Source of the DNA: Euborellia annulipes | Lineage: Eukaryota > Arthropoda > Insecta > Dermaptera > Anisolabididae | Reading direction: 5' to 3' | DNA length: 64,000 bases | Assembly (NCBI GenBank): GCA_023213315.1 | Contig: JAKCPI010010880.1 | Location: 186,001 to 250,000 of the forward strand | Shown: in pieces, positions 33,177 through 44,589 of the stretch | Position numbering within the stretch: position 1 is the stretch's first letter | Layout: every line of letters begins with the position of its first letter | Translations under genes and position numbers: made by a program | The notes under the pieces: model-generated | Databases searched by the model: none | What the model saw: the letters and a program-made list of their open reading frames with translations, nothing else | Told to the model about the DNA's origin: nothing

Positions 33177-33571
33177 GGTGCGCGTCTCGGGGTGCTAATT
33201 TTGGGAGTTTCCAGCGGCCACAATTTTGAAGTTATCGACCTCAAATTTTTTTTAAATTAAAGCTATTTAAAATATCTACAAATAATAGAAGCCCTTTTTT
33301 TGATTTTCAAAAAAAAAAAAATTTTTTTTAGATTAATCGCATTAAAAAAAGATATTTTTAAAAAAGGAGCTCTATAAGTTGTAGATGATTAAATTAGTAA
33401 TCATTGTGTTAAAGAATAATTAATTTTTTGCCTTTAATTAATTAGCTGGAAGCTCTAGAATGAAATGTAATAAATCCCTTGTATTCCTATGGGAAAAACT
33501 AACGCCATCTTTTGCCGCCTCGAGTAACTCGGTAGTCAACAGTGTTCTAACCGTTTTTCGAGACGCGCACC
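33177..33571. mobile_element. TTAA-bounded TIR element (piggyBac-like MITE?)
   Basis: The ends GGTGCGCGTCTCG and CGAGACGCGCACC are exact inverted repeats. They are flanked on both sides by TTAA (33173-33176 and 33572-33575), the target of piggyBac-type transposases. The element is 395 bp and non-coding, with no relation to the other repeats here. Confidence 0.8.
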
Positions 33572-34254
33572 TTAAGAGAGAATAAAATACAAAGAAGTAT
33601 CCTAAATTTAATCTTATAAAAATCTATTATAATTAAAAAAAAAAAGCCTCAGAGGAATTACTTATATCATTGACGACCCATTTTTTTTAAATTCAAAACA
33701 AAATATTTGGATTTTATAAATTCACACTCATTTTTCTTTTCCTTATCCTAATCCTATCATGTAAAATTATTTATCAATATTTTAAAATAAAACAATCCTG
33801 AAAGAGAGTGAGAATTTAAAAAAAAAATTTCAAAATTTATATTTCTATCTAAGAAAAAAAATGCAGAATTATTATTATTAAAAAAAAAATAAATAATCGT
33901 CAATTTTGGATCGCTCATAATAGACAACTAGAACCACATAAGTCAGAAAATCTAATTTGGAGAAACTCACGAGCAAAGAAATGAAATCAACCCTCTTGCA
34001 ACTAATAAGAATCACTCCTATAGTCGACTATTTCTTCAAATATTTGCAATTACAAATTTAATTTGTGCAACATTAATTTAAAGGAAAAGGGGAAGGATAT
34101 CATAAATTTGTTAAATCGAAAGAAAAAAAAAAAGAAACAATTTGTAAATGATTGTATTTTTTGAAGGAGCCATGTGCCTCAGAGCCAAATAAATCCATCT
34201 ATCTTATTTACACTTCTATCATTAAAATGCAAACACATTCTGGAATCATTGTGA

Positions 34255-34800
34255 TGGAATCAGAAAAAAATATAAGACGTTTGCAGCCAAATAAATATTC
34301 TTTTATTTCAATTCTCGCCCCTCACGGCTGACGTTTCGGCCCGAGCTCTAGGCCATCTCCAGAGCAGGCTGGCAATAGTCAAAAAGTGTGGATATTTGCA
34401 AAAACAGCGATAACATTCAGAATGTAGTCCGCTTAGAGCAACATTCAGCAAGTAGTCTGCACAAAACGTAGTTTTGCTATAAGCGGACTACTTGATGTTG
34501 TCGCTGTTTTTGTAAATATGTATCCACACTTTTTGATTATTAAAGTGTGGATATTTGCAAAACAGGGACAATATTCAGCATGTGGTCGGCTCAAAACGTA
34601 GTTTTGCTATAAGCGGACTACATGCTGAATGTTGTCGCTGTTTTTGCAAATATCCACACTTTTTTATTATTGCCAGCCTGCTCTGAAGATGGCTTAGAGC
34701 TCGGACCGAAACGTCAGCCGTAAGAGGGCGAGAATTGAAATAAAAGAATATTTATTTGGCTGCAAACGTCTTATATTTTTTTCTGAATCCATCACCATTA
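34255..34800. mobile_element. Inverted-pair hammerhead element between USP7 and DCUN1D3
   Basis: The arms match from GACGTTTGCAGCC/mirror inward. The minus motif at 34362-34330 has core CTGGAGA and the plus motif at 34683-34715 has core CTGAAGA; both end GCCGAAACGTC or ACCGAAACGTC followed by AGCC. The centre repeats GTGTGGATATTTGCAAAA and TTTTGCTATAAGCGGACTAC several times. It is a close relative of the element at 59530-59945. Confidence 0.85.
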
Positions 34801-34981
34801 AGCCTACAGCTACAGATATTCATCAATTCTGGAATCATTTAAGAACATAGTTAATTTCCTTTATTTATGGTTTCCCAAGTAAAAAAAAGAGCCGGGCTGT
34901 TTGGTGATTTGTAGAGAGTTTGAGTTAAAGGTTTTTTTTGAGGCGAGATTGGCTTTATTAAGTTTTACTCCTTTCAGCTGC

Positions 34982-35520
34982 CTACGAACTTGTCTCTGTT
35001 CCTGTTGGATCCCCACGAAGAAGATTTCGAAGATGAAAAAAATGGCCTTTATTTTGTATACATAAAACTACACCGGAAATTTTGTTTAGATCTCGATCAC
35101 TCTGAAAATGACGACCCCGAACCTCTTTTTTCACTACAAGAAATAGGTGGAGCTCACACAGCTCTAGGTCCGGCAAATAAGGTGGATGGACCTCAATGCC
35201 CCAATAATGTTTCGATTTATTGAGTGTTGATGGGGCGATGTGCCGGTGCATTATCCTGGTGAAGGATCCCATTTGAGCAAGATGTGTTCTTTTTGTTACA
35301 ATTTTCTTTCTTAATGGCCTTTTCGTTACTTCACAATAGTAATTCGCAGTAATTGTACGTTGCTTATTCCTCATGTGATCGAGAGCCAAACAAAAAAATG
35401 TCTGGTGTACTTAACAGAAAATGACTATCAAAAAGGGGCTTCAGGGAATGTTTCGAACAGGAGACTGAAAGCTGGAATCGTTGAATTTTGTCCGAGGGAG
35501 ATTACTTTGAAGGTCTGTAA
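34982..35520 (-). pseudogene. Mariner-type transposase remnant, rearranged
   Basis: On the minus strand 35389-35000 carries ITANYYCEV, LRKKIVTKRTHLAQ, MHRHIAPST and HPPYLPDLELCELHLF, matching the DD34D catalytic half of mariner transposases. The second catalytic Asp (HDNA-type position) is replaced by Arg and the frame is open only in part. A C-terminal-like piece containing GDYFEG is found in the opposite orientation at about 35455-35515. It is dead and inverted internally. Confidence 0.8.
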
Positions 35521-35660
35521 TGGAATTTCAATAAATTAAGGATTTAGGAATAAAGATAAGCAATGGAATTTGAGTAAGCAGAATTTTCTAGTAAAAAATA
35601 ATTCCTGTTAGTTTTTGATACCCCCTCGTACATACCACATGTCATTGATTGTCCAAGAAA

Positions 35661-35849
35661 CGGCCGGATCAAGGGAGGGGGGCAGTGGGTGCGGTGCCCC
35701 GGGCGGCAGATATCAGGGGGCGGCAATTAAAGAAAAATTTACTAAAAAAAAGGTAAAAATGATATGAATTTTGTATAGAAAATATTAAGGAGGGGACGGC
35801 AAATTAAATTTTGCCCCCCCCCCTAAAAAATCTCCTAGTTCCGGCCCTG
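35661..35849. mobile_element. hAT-like MITE with 8-bp target duplication
   Basis: The left end CGGCCGGATC lacks two bases against the copy at 26323; the right end is TAGTTCCGGCCCTG. The direct repeats CCAAGAAA at 35653-35660 and 35850-35857 are exact. Confidence 0.9.
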
Positions 35850-35887
35850 CCAAGAAAGAATATATTAGTATCATTATATATATGTTT

Positions 35888-36195
35888 GCTCAGGGGCCCA
35901 CACCTTGTGGGTACGTAGATGGCGACCACGAGCTACCCGAGCTGGGATAGGCAGTCCTTCAATTCTATAAATGTCTGCTTCTTCCTTACTCTTTCCAATA
36001 GGCTTCAGACCTTGCAACAGGCCAGCCTGTCTTATTTCTTCAGGTGGTTTATTGGTGCAGGTCGAGGGTCCGGTGGCCTGGTGCAATGGACATGGACAGC
36101 ATGCCTATGCCCCGGAAAGGCTGGAGATCCCGGGTTCGATTCCCGGGGGTCATGGGATGTTTGGCCTCACCAATAAACAACACTCACAGGCTTGT
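35888..36195 (+). mobile_element. Composite SINE: (GAA)-type 5' body joined to a tRNA-like unit
   Basis: The first part (GCTCAGGGGCCCAC to CCTGTCTTATTTCTTC) is the 'SINE-2' family of 46139, 50105, 51089 and 53971. It is followed at 36070-36185 by a tRNA-like unit with A-box-like GCCTGGTGCAATGG and B-box GGGTTCGATTCCCGG, ending in ACAACACTCACAGGCTTG. The second unit recurs reversed at 46385-46510. Confidence 0.7.
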
Positions 36196-36584
36196 TAATA
36201 AAAAAAAGTTTCATCAAATTACTGAAAATTCAATGATAAGGTGTATGTAGATTAAATTATTATTTATAACGTTTTTTTAATGAAATTTTTCCTTAGAGGT
36301 CACTAAATCAAAAAGACAGGTGTTTGGAGCTCAGTGTTGTATGCTAGATAAAGAAATCCCAGATTGACTTTCTAGATTTTTTTGTCCATGAGCGATATAT
36401 ATAAGTTATTTAACTTTGTGATTTTTCTGAACAAACCTCCGTTTTAGAGAATTTCGACAATCCTATACAAAATAACTCCATTGTGTATAAATATATATGC
36501 AACAGGGGGATGTATATCTATAAATATATAATAATTAACGACGGAATGTGTCTGTGAAGAATTTTGATGAACCTGGAGATCTGA

Positions 36585-36700
36585 AGGAAGGAACCTCTAT
36601 TGAATAAATTACATTCATTTATAACAAGACGTTTCTGCCAAATTTATTGAGTCATCTTCAATTGTATAATAATTGATAGTTGTCATGAAAAGAGTGTGAT
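36585..36700 (-). mobile_element. Solo arm with hammerhead-like motif
   Basis: On the minus strand 36661-36628 reads TTGAAGA, a weak stem II (TGACTCAA...TTTGGCA) and GAAACGTC. The tail contains GGAACCTCTATTGAATAA. No mirrored arm is nearby. Confidence 0.65.
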
Positions 36701-38074
36701 TAACTAAGTCAGTAAATAATAAATCAATATATATTTTTATGAAATATAAATAAGAGATTTTGAATTTAACTTAGTATACCGCTATATAATAATAATACGG
36801 TCTAAACACTTATCTCAGCATTATCTATGCAAGATACAATGTTTTTATATGATACTCTCACTATCTTGACAAAAATTGTATTTTCCCGCATTAAAAGTTT
36901 TTTTATATACATAAAAAAAAAACAATTTCAAGATGGCTGCAAAACTCAGTGATAGATAAAGATTTAAACACTAAACCTTACTTAATGATATTCAATTTAA
37001 TTTATCCACCAGAGAGTGAGTTCTGAGTGAGTCTTATTCACATGCGAAGGCTTTGTGATGTAATTTGGACATTTTGATATATATATACAAAAAAAAAAAT
37101 TTGTATAAATTTTCCAAACCAAGTTAAGAATATGTTACTAATGGTTCAACCTGGATGAAATTCCAAGAGATTCATTTTATTGGGGTAATATTAAATATAA
37201 ATATAAATTTTAAACTTTTTTTTTTTTAATGTTAACCTTTTTTTGTCAAATGTCAAAATTTTACACACTGACAAATAATGTTTATTGTTCATTTTTCTTA
37301 TTCCAAATAGTTTGCAATTTTATTACAATGAAGTTTGATCTATCAATCGATTGAAATAAATAGGAACGGGGTCTAAATGATCCCTAACGACGAAAAATAT
37401 CTTTAACAAATTAAAAAAAAAAAAAAAAACAAGTCTGAAATAACATCGAATTTCAAAGATAGGAATATGTGAGTAATGGAGTTAATTGTTCAAAATAAAA
37501 AATAATCTTTTCATTTCTTCTAGAATTGTTTCTTCGAAATAGATTTATTTTTATGGATTAATTATTTAGTCTCTAATTATACATGTTAGTTATATTAAAC
37601 TAATTCAAAACAGTAAAGGCAGTTTTAATATAGACTTGAATATAGTTATTATTTATTCATTTGATAAATATTTTTTAATAACAAAGAAATTCTTTAATAA
37701 CCATAGAAAGGATTGTATTCTTAAGACTTATTTCAGCATCCAGTCTTTGTATATTCCCTATAAAGTTAAAAAGAATTATTGAAACGTTTTTAATAGAGTT
37801 ACGCCTCTATTTTATCTCAAACATATGACAGCTAGTTTTTCAATATATCTTCTAATCACTATCTTTTTTAAATTTTCATTGTTATCTTAAAACAAGTTTT
37901 TTTTCTTTTCAAATATCTGAATTAAAATTATATGCTTTTTGATTATTTATTATAAATATTTCATTATTTAGTTGGATATTTGGATATTTTATTAACAAGT
38001 TATAGTTAGTTAGTTGACATAATTTAAGGGAAAATTGTGAGTTCTCTGTAATTTATTTATTTTTATTTATTTAG
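36700..38074. other. Intergenic AT-rich stretch upstream of DCUN1D3
   Basis: It holds only a SINE-tail-like segment (37335-37390) and poly-A tracts. No exon with sound borders is recognised. The upstream untranslated exon expected for DCUN1D3 may lie here. Confidence 0.5.
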
Positions 38075-38131
38075 GTACAGGGCTTGGGGCATCACTCGAC
38101 TCAAGATTTGCTTGGATTCAGTAAGGACTGG

Positions 38132-41100
38132 ATGGGAAGCTGCCTGAGTTGCCTGAAGGCCCCTCCGGCAGCCCCGGAATCTGCGGGCAGTGGCCTCGCC
38201 TCTTCAGATCCTGACATCCAAGGTACTGGTATTGTTTGTTTTTGAAAAAATAGCATTTTATAATTTATAAATTCAAACTACAATTAAAGGGATCTGGCGC
38301 AGATAGTGCAAACCCAAAAATAAATAGTTCTGAGATATTTCAAGGCATGGGACCAGCCATTCTCTGGAGGGCCTCATATTTTCTCAATATTTCTTGGGCT
38401 GGGGAGCCTTCTGGGGGGGACTTCTTCCCGGGACCCCTTTAGTCACGCGCATGTCAGCATACAGGGCTTTTTTATTGACTGCTCCTGCCCACAATTATCC
38501 ATCTATTTTTAATCTGATTTTATTTTATGGCAACCAAATCTATATTTATTTTAGTTTTTCTATATATCTATATGGACTATAAGAATCGATTGAGGGCAAC
38601 ATTTTTAAAAAATTATGTGATTTAATGTTATTTATCATACATTGGTTAATAAAATTGTATTTAAACTTATTAACTCAGTTTGGGCAAAAGTGACGTGGCG
38701 AAGCACAAACACAGAAAAGAAAAAATGAAAGTAAAAGTATTTTATTTTAATAACAGTGTTCACGAGTGAAATTTAATTAATTAACGTCACTTTTGCCCAT
38801 ACATTCCTATACAAAACAGGATTTTTACAGCGTCCTGTACCAGCCCTCGCAGTTTGTACCATGAATTAGCAGTCAGCCTGTAGATAATTTATTAGGACAG
38901 GTAGATAGAAAGAAGAAACGTCAGCTAGTGGCATTTGATTGTTTATTCAATGATTTATGTTTGAAGTATATAATAATATAAATAATATATACATATATCA
39001 ACACTCTTCAATTTATTATTATTTGAAATTCCCGATTTTTTACCCGAGGTGCTTACGTGCTCGAAGACACCCACCTTACGGCCTCTGGCCGTAGCTATTT
39101 ACCGGCACCCCGTGAAGTTACATTATTTCCTTTTTCTAACTCCTCCTCCTGCTTTCATCTCTAGCTAGTGAACTAATCCTCATTTCGGTTTCCCCTCAGT
39201 TCCTTTTATCTAACCTCTTCTATGCAAGGGAGGATGTCCTAGTATGAGGAGGGACTCCCTCAGCACCGGCATGTAACCTGCTCCTTTCGAAGAATGCATC
39301 ACTGAGAGGGAACTTTCTTTACGTCCCTTCCACAGAAGGGGATGTCACAGCAACTCCCTCTCCTCGTAGAGTTGCCGGGGGCTATTGTGGTGAGATCTTA
39401 TATTCCAAATTGGAATGGGTTCGCCCCATATCAATACCCATCTGCTCTGAGGATGATCCCGACCGGGATCGAAACGCCAGTATAATGACAAATTGAATAA
39501 ACAACCAAATACCACTAACTGCTGCTCTTTCTGTCTACCTACCATCTATAAGCCTTATGTTTCTAGATAATTTATTAATAAAAATTATAGAGATGTGTTT
39601 TTTTAAGATTGTAACATTCTTATGCGAAATATTAATTTTTTTTAGAATTAGCCTCATTGAGAGGTGCCTCCTGTGGAGATCATGCCTCGCCAATAGACAA
39701 CTTCGTTCATGCCAATGGCAATAGTCGCGACTTGTCACGAACTCCACTTGAGCACGAGAATCGACGGTAGGGATAAAATAGATTTACATCTTTTTTTTTT
39801 AAATATATGAAACAATAAAATTATTATTTTTTATTAATTTTTTTTTAGGAAAGACCAATCAACACTTTCTCTAGCAGCTGTACCAGATAAAAATCGATTT
39901 TATACAAAACTTCCAATAAATCTAACTTTATCCGGTGGAGGAGGATCATCTCCAACTTCTCTTGGTGGATCAAATCAAGGATTAACGGGAAATTCCTGTT
40001 TGGATATTTCCGATTCTAAAATTACTTCATTATTTGAATTATATCGTGATCCAAATCAAGATGTAATTATGGCTGATGGAATTGAACAACTCTGCAAGGA
40101 TCTTGGGGTTTTACCAGTTGAATTCAAAGTGAATCTTTTTTATCTTTTAATACTTGTTAATTAATTTTGAATATAATTGAAATTGTTTTTAAAAATTTGG
40201 TGTGACTGGTCGCACAGCACACAACTTTCTCTTAAATCGAAAATGTGTTCTATGCTTGTCACACCAGAATTTTTATGTCGACATATTTAGTTTCCGACAG
40301 TACAATTCATTCCAATTTAAAGATGTAAAATTCACAAGAATGAGGAAATATTTATATTTTGTTACCAAGGCATTCTCCTATCTTTCCTATGAAGTATAAG
40401 AGTAAAGTGGTCTTCAGAAGATTTCAATGGCAAAATGAGAATATACATTTTTAAAATAATAGATTTTTGAATTTCAAACAAAATCGTTGGAGCGACTTTT
40501 GAGAAAATCAAAAAAAAAACTGAAAAAGTGCATCAGTAAAGTACTAGTACTCTTTGGTCGATTTTGAGCAAAAGCTTCGTGTCACATGCCAGGGGGCTGC
40601 CTAACTTGAACATAAAATTTCAACTTGCTAGTTCTTTTCGTTTTTGAGATATTTTGTTCACAGACACACATACATACAACACACACACACAGACCATTTC
40701 GCGAAAACCACATTTTTGGATTTAGGGGACCTCAAAACTTGTATATCCATCGAAATCTCGACATCGAATTTTTGACATGAATTCAATACTTTATCTCTCT
40801 ATGTATTATCATATACAGAGATAAGAGTTTGAATAAACAAAGATTAAAAATAAAAGATTTTATAATTTTGTCGCTGATCGCGTTCATCATTAGGATAAAA
40901 TAGATGTTAAGATGTCAGATTTATTTGTCAGACTGTACGTTTATCAATGTTTTGATGAATTTGAGATTTTAAAGTAAATTTCTCAGGCAATCTCAAATTC
41001 ATCAAAACATTGCTTTACAACTATGTCTACCAACCTGACATCTAAATATACGAATTCTGACCTGATGATAAGGGGGACCGGAGCTCTAAACTCCGGCAAA

Positions 41101-42836
41101 ATATAACACGGGCTAACAAATTTCAACACTTTCTCGATTGAAGTTAGTCCAACTGAGTGCACGATCCTGCTCAGGGTACTCAATTCTCTTAGAATCAAGT
41201 GTCAAATATTTTCTAATGAAATTTATTTTTCGACCTCTAGCTGCCTATTCGTCATTTATCTTCACTTCAGCCATCTATAACCAAGCATCTAATTATTATT
41301 TATTTTTTCATTTTTAGGTACTTTTATTTGCCTGGCAGTTGAAAGCAGAACAAATGTGCCGTTTCACTAGAGATGAATGGATGCAAGGATGTCGCCGTTT
41401 AAGATGTGATTCATTACGTTCAATTCAACAACGGTTGCCAGAGCTCGAAGAGCAAGTTCGAACAGATCCAGAGCAGTTTAAAGATTTATATAGGTATTTT
41501 CATTATCATTTAGATAAATTGAAATAGAAAATTTTTCTTGTTTAGCTGTAATGGCCTTTTAACACCTTTACATATAAATATATAATATATACATATATAA
41601 AGAGTCTTGCTAATCCGGCCTAAACGAGACCGGCCTATGACGAATTCTGAAAATGTCACATTACCCGAAACATATAAAACTTATACTTAATAGGCATACT
41701 ATATAATACTTACATATTTATCTCTTTAAAAATTAAAGAACTTGACCAGAACAGTTGTAACAATTCCTTAGGTTTCTTCGTTAAAAATTATAGGTAGAAT
41801 AATTTTACCAGCACTTCGCAATAACGATCTCACCCGCCACAATATTTGAGTAAAAGTTTAAATTCACTGACTCGCTTTTAAGGGGCTTCTGGAGAGCACA
41901 TTGAATCTTTAGTCCGAAAAACTGAGAAGTATTTTTTTAATGCGATTTTTTGATTATTGATTTAAATTCGTGAGCATTTTACATAATAGAATGCTTTTTT
42001 TTTTTTTAAATAATATCCAACCTATAATAATTAAATAAAGTGGTGACTAAGTCAAAAATAAATTTCGTATTTATTTAAAAATTAACAGCCAAATAGTTCA
42101 GCACTCTTGCAAAAGATGGCAGGCTAGTCTAACATCCGGTATTATCAGATCACTCATAAGCTTTTATTTATAGATTTTTATGCTGTTTTAAATTATATAT
42201 AATATATAATAATATTTATAAACTATTCATTATTAAAAGATCCACGAAAATCAAACAAATATAAGAGATTAAATATAGCCCTACCATCCTGCCATCTGTT
42301 GGCAAATTTTCGTAATTAGTTGGGTTTTTTAGCTAAATTTTTATGACCCCTAACGCCATCTTAACAGCAAAAACATGCGAACAGCTTTGCCTCCCAAAGC
42401 GCCTTAATAATAATGGTACTTTTAAAAAATCTATTTTCTATTATTGTTAACCTAATTTTATTTTTTTTCCAGATTTACCTTTCGTTTTGGACTTGATGTT
42501 GGAGAACGTATTTTACCTACTGAAATGGCTACTACACTTTGGCTCCTTGTCTTCTCTGGTCGATCTCAGGATGGACAACTTCCACCATTAGTAACTCGAT
42601 GGTTTGGATTTCTCGAAGCACATCCAGAACACATTCGGGGTATTCCACGTGATACATGGAATATGTTCCTCAATTTAATTGAAACCGTCCGGGACGGTGA
42701 CTTAGCTTCATATGATGATTCAGAAGCCTGGCCAAGTTTATTTGATGATTTCGTTGAATATGAAAATGATAGAGCGAATCAGAATGAACGAAAACAAGCG
42801 GGTACGACGATATCCGCGTTAACATCACTTCAGTGA
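38132..42836 (+). CDS. DCUN1D3: DCN1-like protein 3 (DCUN1D3/SCCRO3-type), complete
   Basis: Coding exons are 38132-38222, 39646-39766, 39849-40128, 41318-41493 and 42473-42836: 1032 nt, 343 residues plus TGA. All introns are GT-AG. The first coding exon has an acceptor at 38073-38074, so a 5' untranslated exon is expected upstream. The N-terminus MGSCLSCLKAPP has the Gly2 needed for myristoylation and nearby cysteines for palmitoylation, as in vertebrate DCUN1D3 (304 residues). A low-complexity linker (about 30-125, with GGGGSSPTSLGG) leads to the DCUN1/PONY domain, about 127-335. Family-typical stretches are VEFKVLLFAWQLKAEQMCRF, KDLYRFTFRFGLD, GIPRDTWNMFLNL and DSEAWPSLFDDFVE. The family binds cullins and N-acetylated UBE2M to promote or, for membrane-bound DCUN1D3, redirect NEDD8 attachment. 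No UBA domain is present, as expected for this paralogue. Confidence 0.96.
38683..38801. repeat. Short inverted repeat in DCUN1D3 intron 1
   Basis: GGGCAAAAGTGACGT is mirrored by ACGTCACTTTTGCCC around about 90 bp. It may be a small MITE; no flanking duplication is visible. Confidence 0.55.
38898..39545. mobile_element. Hammerhead-type element in DCUN1D3 intron 1
   Basis: The outer ends are inverted (GGTAGATAGAAAGAAG and GTGGCATTTGATTGTTTATTC against their mirrors at 39493-39545). The plus motif at 39447-39478 is CTGAGGA, an exact stem II GATCCC-GACC-GGGATC, then GAAACGCC. The left arm keeps the tail but only a trace of the motif (GAAACGTCAGC at 38917). The roughly 500-bp interior has no recognised ORF. 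Confidence 0.8.
40193..40828 (-). repeat. Family A copy in DCUN1D3 intron 3
   Basis: It runs from TGGTGTGACTGGTCGCACAG to ATCTCTCTATGTATTATCAT, in the order of the minus copies at 54641 and 55978. The internal ORF is not conserved between copies. Confidence 0.8.
40840..41215. repeat. Imperfect inverted repeat
   Basis: CAATGTTTTGATGAATTTGA at 40947 is mirrored at 40991 with a short loop, and outer words (GATGTCAGATTTA, GACATCTAAAT; CATCATTAGG, CTGATGATAA) continue the symmetry less exactly. Confidence 0.6.
41598..41740. mobile_element. pogo/Tigger-like element fragment
   Basis: GAGTCTTGCTAATCCGGCCT, AATTCTGAAAATG and ACATATAAAACTTATACTTA match the left half of the element at 53858-54336. The right end is missing. 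Confidence 0.6.
42065..42385 (+). repeat. Dispersed repeat 'family B', copy 2
   Basis: It is colinear with 13935-14240 (CACTCTTGCAAAAGATGGCA, GGCTAGTCTAACA, TTGGCAAATTTT, CTAACGCCATCTTA). It ends about 90 bp before the last DCUN1D3 exon. Confidence 0.7.
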
Positions 42837-43895
42837 TTAAGAATGCATTTTGTGTAAAGTCAGGATTTTTTAATCTTCTACTGTATATACGTATAAATAT
42901 ATATATATCTATTTATCTTTTCAAAAGTCCATATATTGATATATTCTGGCCTTAAAAGGGGGATTATTATAAATATTAAGGGATGGATGCTTCTCAATTT
43001 CCATCCTTATTATGCCACTAAGTGTGTTTGTATGAATGATTAGCGAGTGATTTTATCGCTGTGGTTCGACAATTTAATGTCATGTTGTGCTCATGTGCTT
43101 TAAAAAACAGATTTTTTCCTTCCGCCTAAAAAAAAAAAAATTTTTAAATATAAGAAAAAAAAAATTCGCAAAGAATTATTTTAATATAATTATCTTATAT
43201 AATTTATTATTTAATTTATCACCTCCCATCACTTTCCTTTATTCTTATTAAAATTTTTTTTTTTATTTCTTTAATGATCAAATTTTAAAAAAAGATATCA
43301 ATTTTTTTTGACGTTTACAATATTTTTATTATCTTAAATTAATTAAAATTTTTTCTTCAGCACTAATTAAACAAATTTTATTTTATAAATTTGAGCTTTT
43401 AATTTAGAGAAATTAGACAAATAGAGCTAAACGTCCTTGGAACTACACTTTTAAATCTTTGTTCAGTAAACGAGATATTTCAACAAAATAAAAGTAAAAC
43501 AAGTGGCTAAAATTTGGAATTCCTCTTTGAAATTTGTGTAGACTTGTTATCAGTCAAAAAAAAGACTATAAAATAAAATTGAAAAAATATCAAATATTTT
43601 TTTTATGTAACAAAATAGTCTTGAATTTTTTTTATTCAGATATAAGGTTAAGGTGGTTGTAGATATCAGTTGATAAAAGACAGAACAGTTGGCAGCCAAT
43701 ATGGGAGCTATATTAAAGAAAAACTCTCATTTATTGAAACGTTCTAAGGCTATCATCAGAGCAATTAGAACTGGAGATTTTAAGTTTTTAATTATAAATA
43801 CAAACAAGATATTTTTATATACTGGTACAATATACAAAAAATCTTACTGTATTAACGTATAGAGTCCCCGCGGAAAGGCGAGGCAAGCCGAAGTC
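42837..43895. other. DCUN1D3 3' region, AT-rich, no further gene
   Basis: The stretch is low complexity with several poly-A/T tracts. The segment 43660-43850 (GGCAGCCAATATGGGAGC, AAACGTTCTAAGG, CATCAGAGCAATTAG) resembles a decayed hammerhead-type arm but lacks a clear core. Confidence 0.45.
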
Positions 43896-43899
43896 TTGT

Positions 43900-44257
43900 C
43901 GAGGCTATTTTTTAATTCCATAACGACCGTTGAGGATTGTCGTTTTCTCCGGGAGATTCTGGATCGATTGTTGGGTTGGTTTGTTAAAAATAAATTAAAC
44001 CTCAACATTGCTAAATGTAAAATTATGTCATTCGATTAGAGGAGATATGAAAGCAGAGGCAGCCAAGAAAGAATATTCTCCGAATGCTTAACCATTCACC
44101 AACAAAATAAAACTCATATTATTTGACTATTCCATAAATAAAGTTAAGTTATCTAGAGTGGTGGAGTCTCGGAACCTTGGCGTTGTTTTTGATACCAAAT
44201 TATCTTTTATGTCACATATTAACGATATTTGCAGTGAAGCTCACAAGATGGCATAGC
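43900..44257 (+). pseudogene. Non-LTR retrotransposon reverse transcriptase fragment
   Basis: Conceptual pieces include EDCRFLREILDRLLGWFVKN, NKLNLNIAKCKIMSF and ESRNLGVVFDTKLSFMSHIN. These are the thumb-side motifs of jockey/CR1-like reverse transcriptases (LN..KC..M.F and ..LGV.FD.KLSF..HI). Stops and frameshifts interrupt it and it ends at TAG 44255-44257. Confidence 0.85.
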
Positions 44258-44497
44258 CCCCCTCCCCCCTGGATACGCTCATGTTGGCATTTTTTACTGT
44301 AGGCTACGTGCAGTTGAAATAAAAAAATAAATAAGATTTTTTTCTTTATAGAGGCTGGCATATTGGCTGCTAACTCCTCTGTCCTATATCAATTTATGTT
44401 TATACTTTTAAAGTTTTTTCATGTTAGCTGAAACAATATAAAAACTAATTTTAATTACAATTCCCCCCGCCCCCCCGGAATGCCATCGGGTCTTAGT

Positions 44498-44580
44498 GTA
44501 GGGGCTAGTGTGCTGGCCCTTTGTACCAAGGGTTGTGGGTTCGCACCCCGTTCATGGGACAAAAATTTATTTCAATTTAA
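44498..44580 (+). mobile_element. tRNA-like SINE head
   Basis: The A-box-like TTAGTGTAGGGGCTAGTGTG and B-box GTGGGTTCGCACCCC are followed by GGGACAAAAATTTATTTCAA. The same junction to that tail occurs at 51670-51720. No acceptor-stem pairing is present. Confidence 0.65.
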
Positions 44581-44589
44581 TTGTTAGTA

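Noticed and set aside
36070..36185. Candidate tRNA gene with a good B box
   Set aside because: The acceptor and anticodon arms do not pair, and the unit recurs with SINE flanks at 46371-46512.
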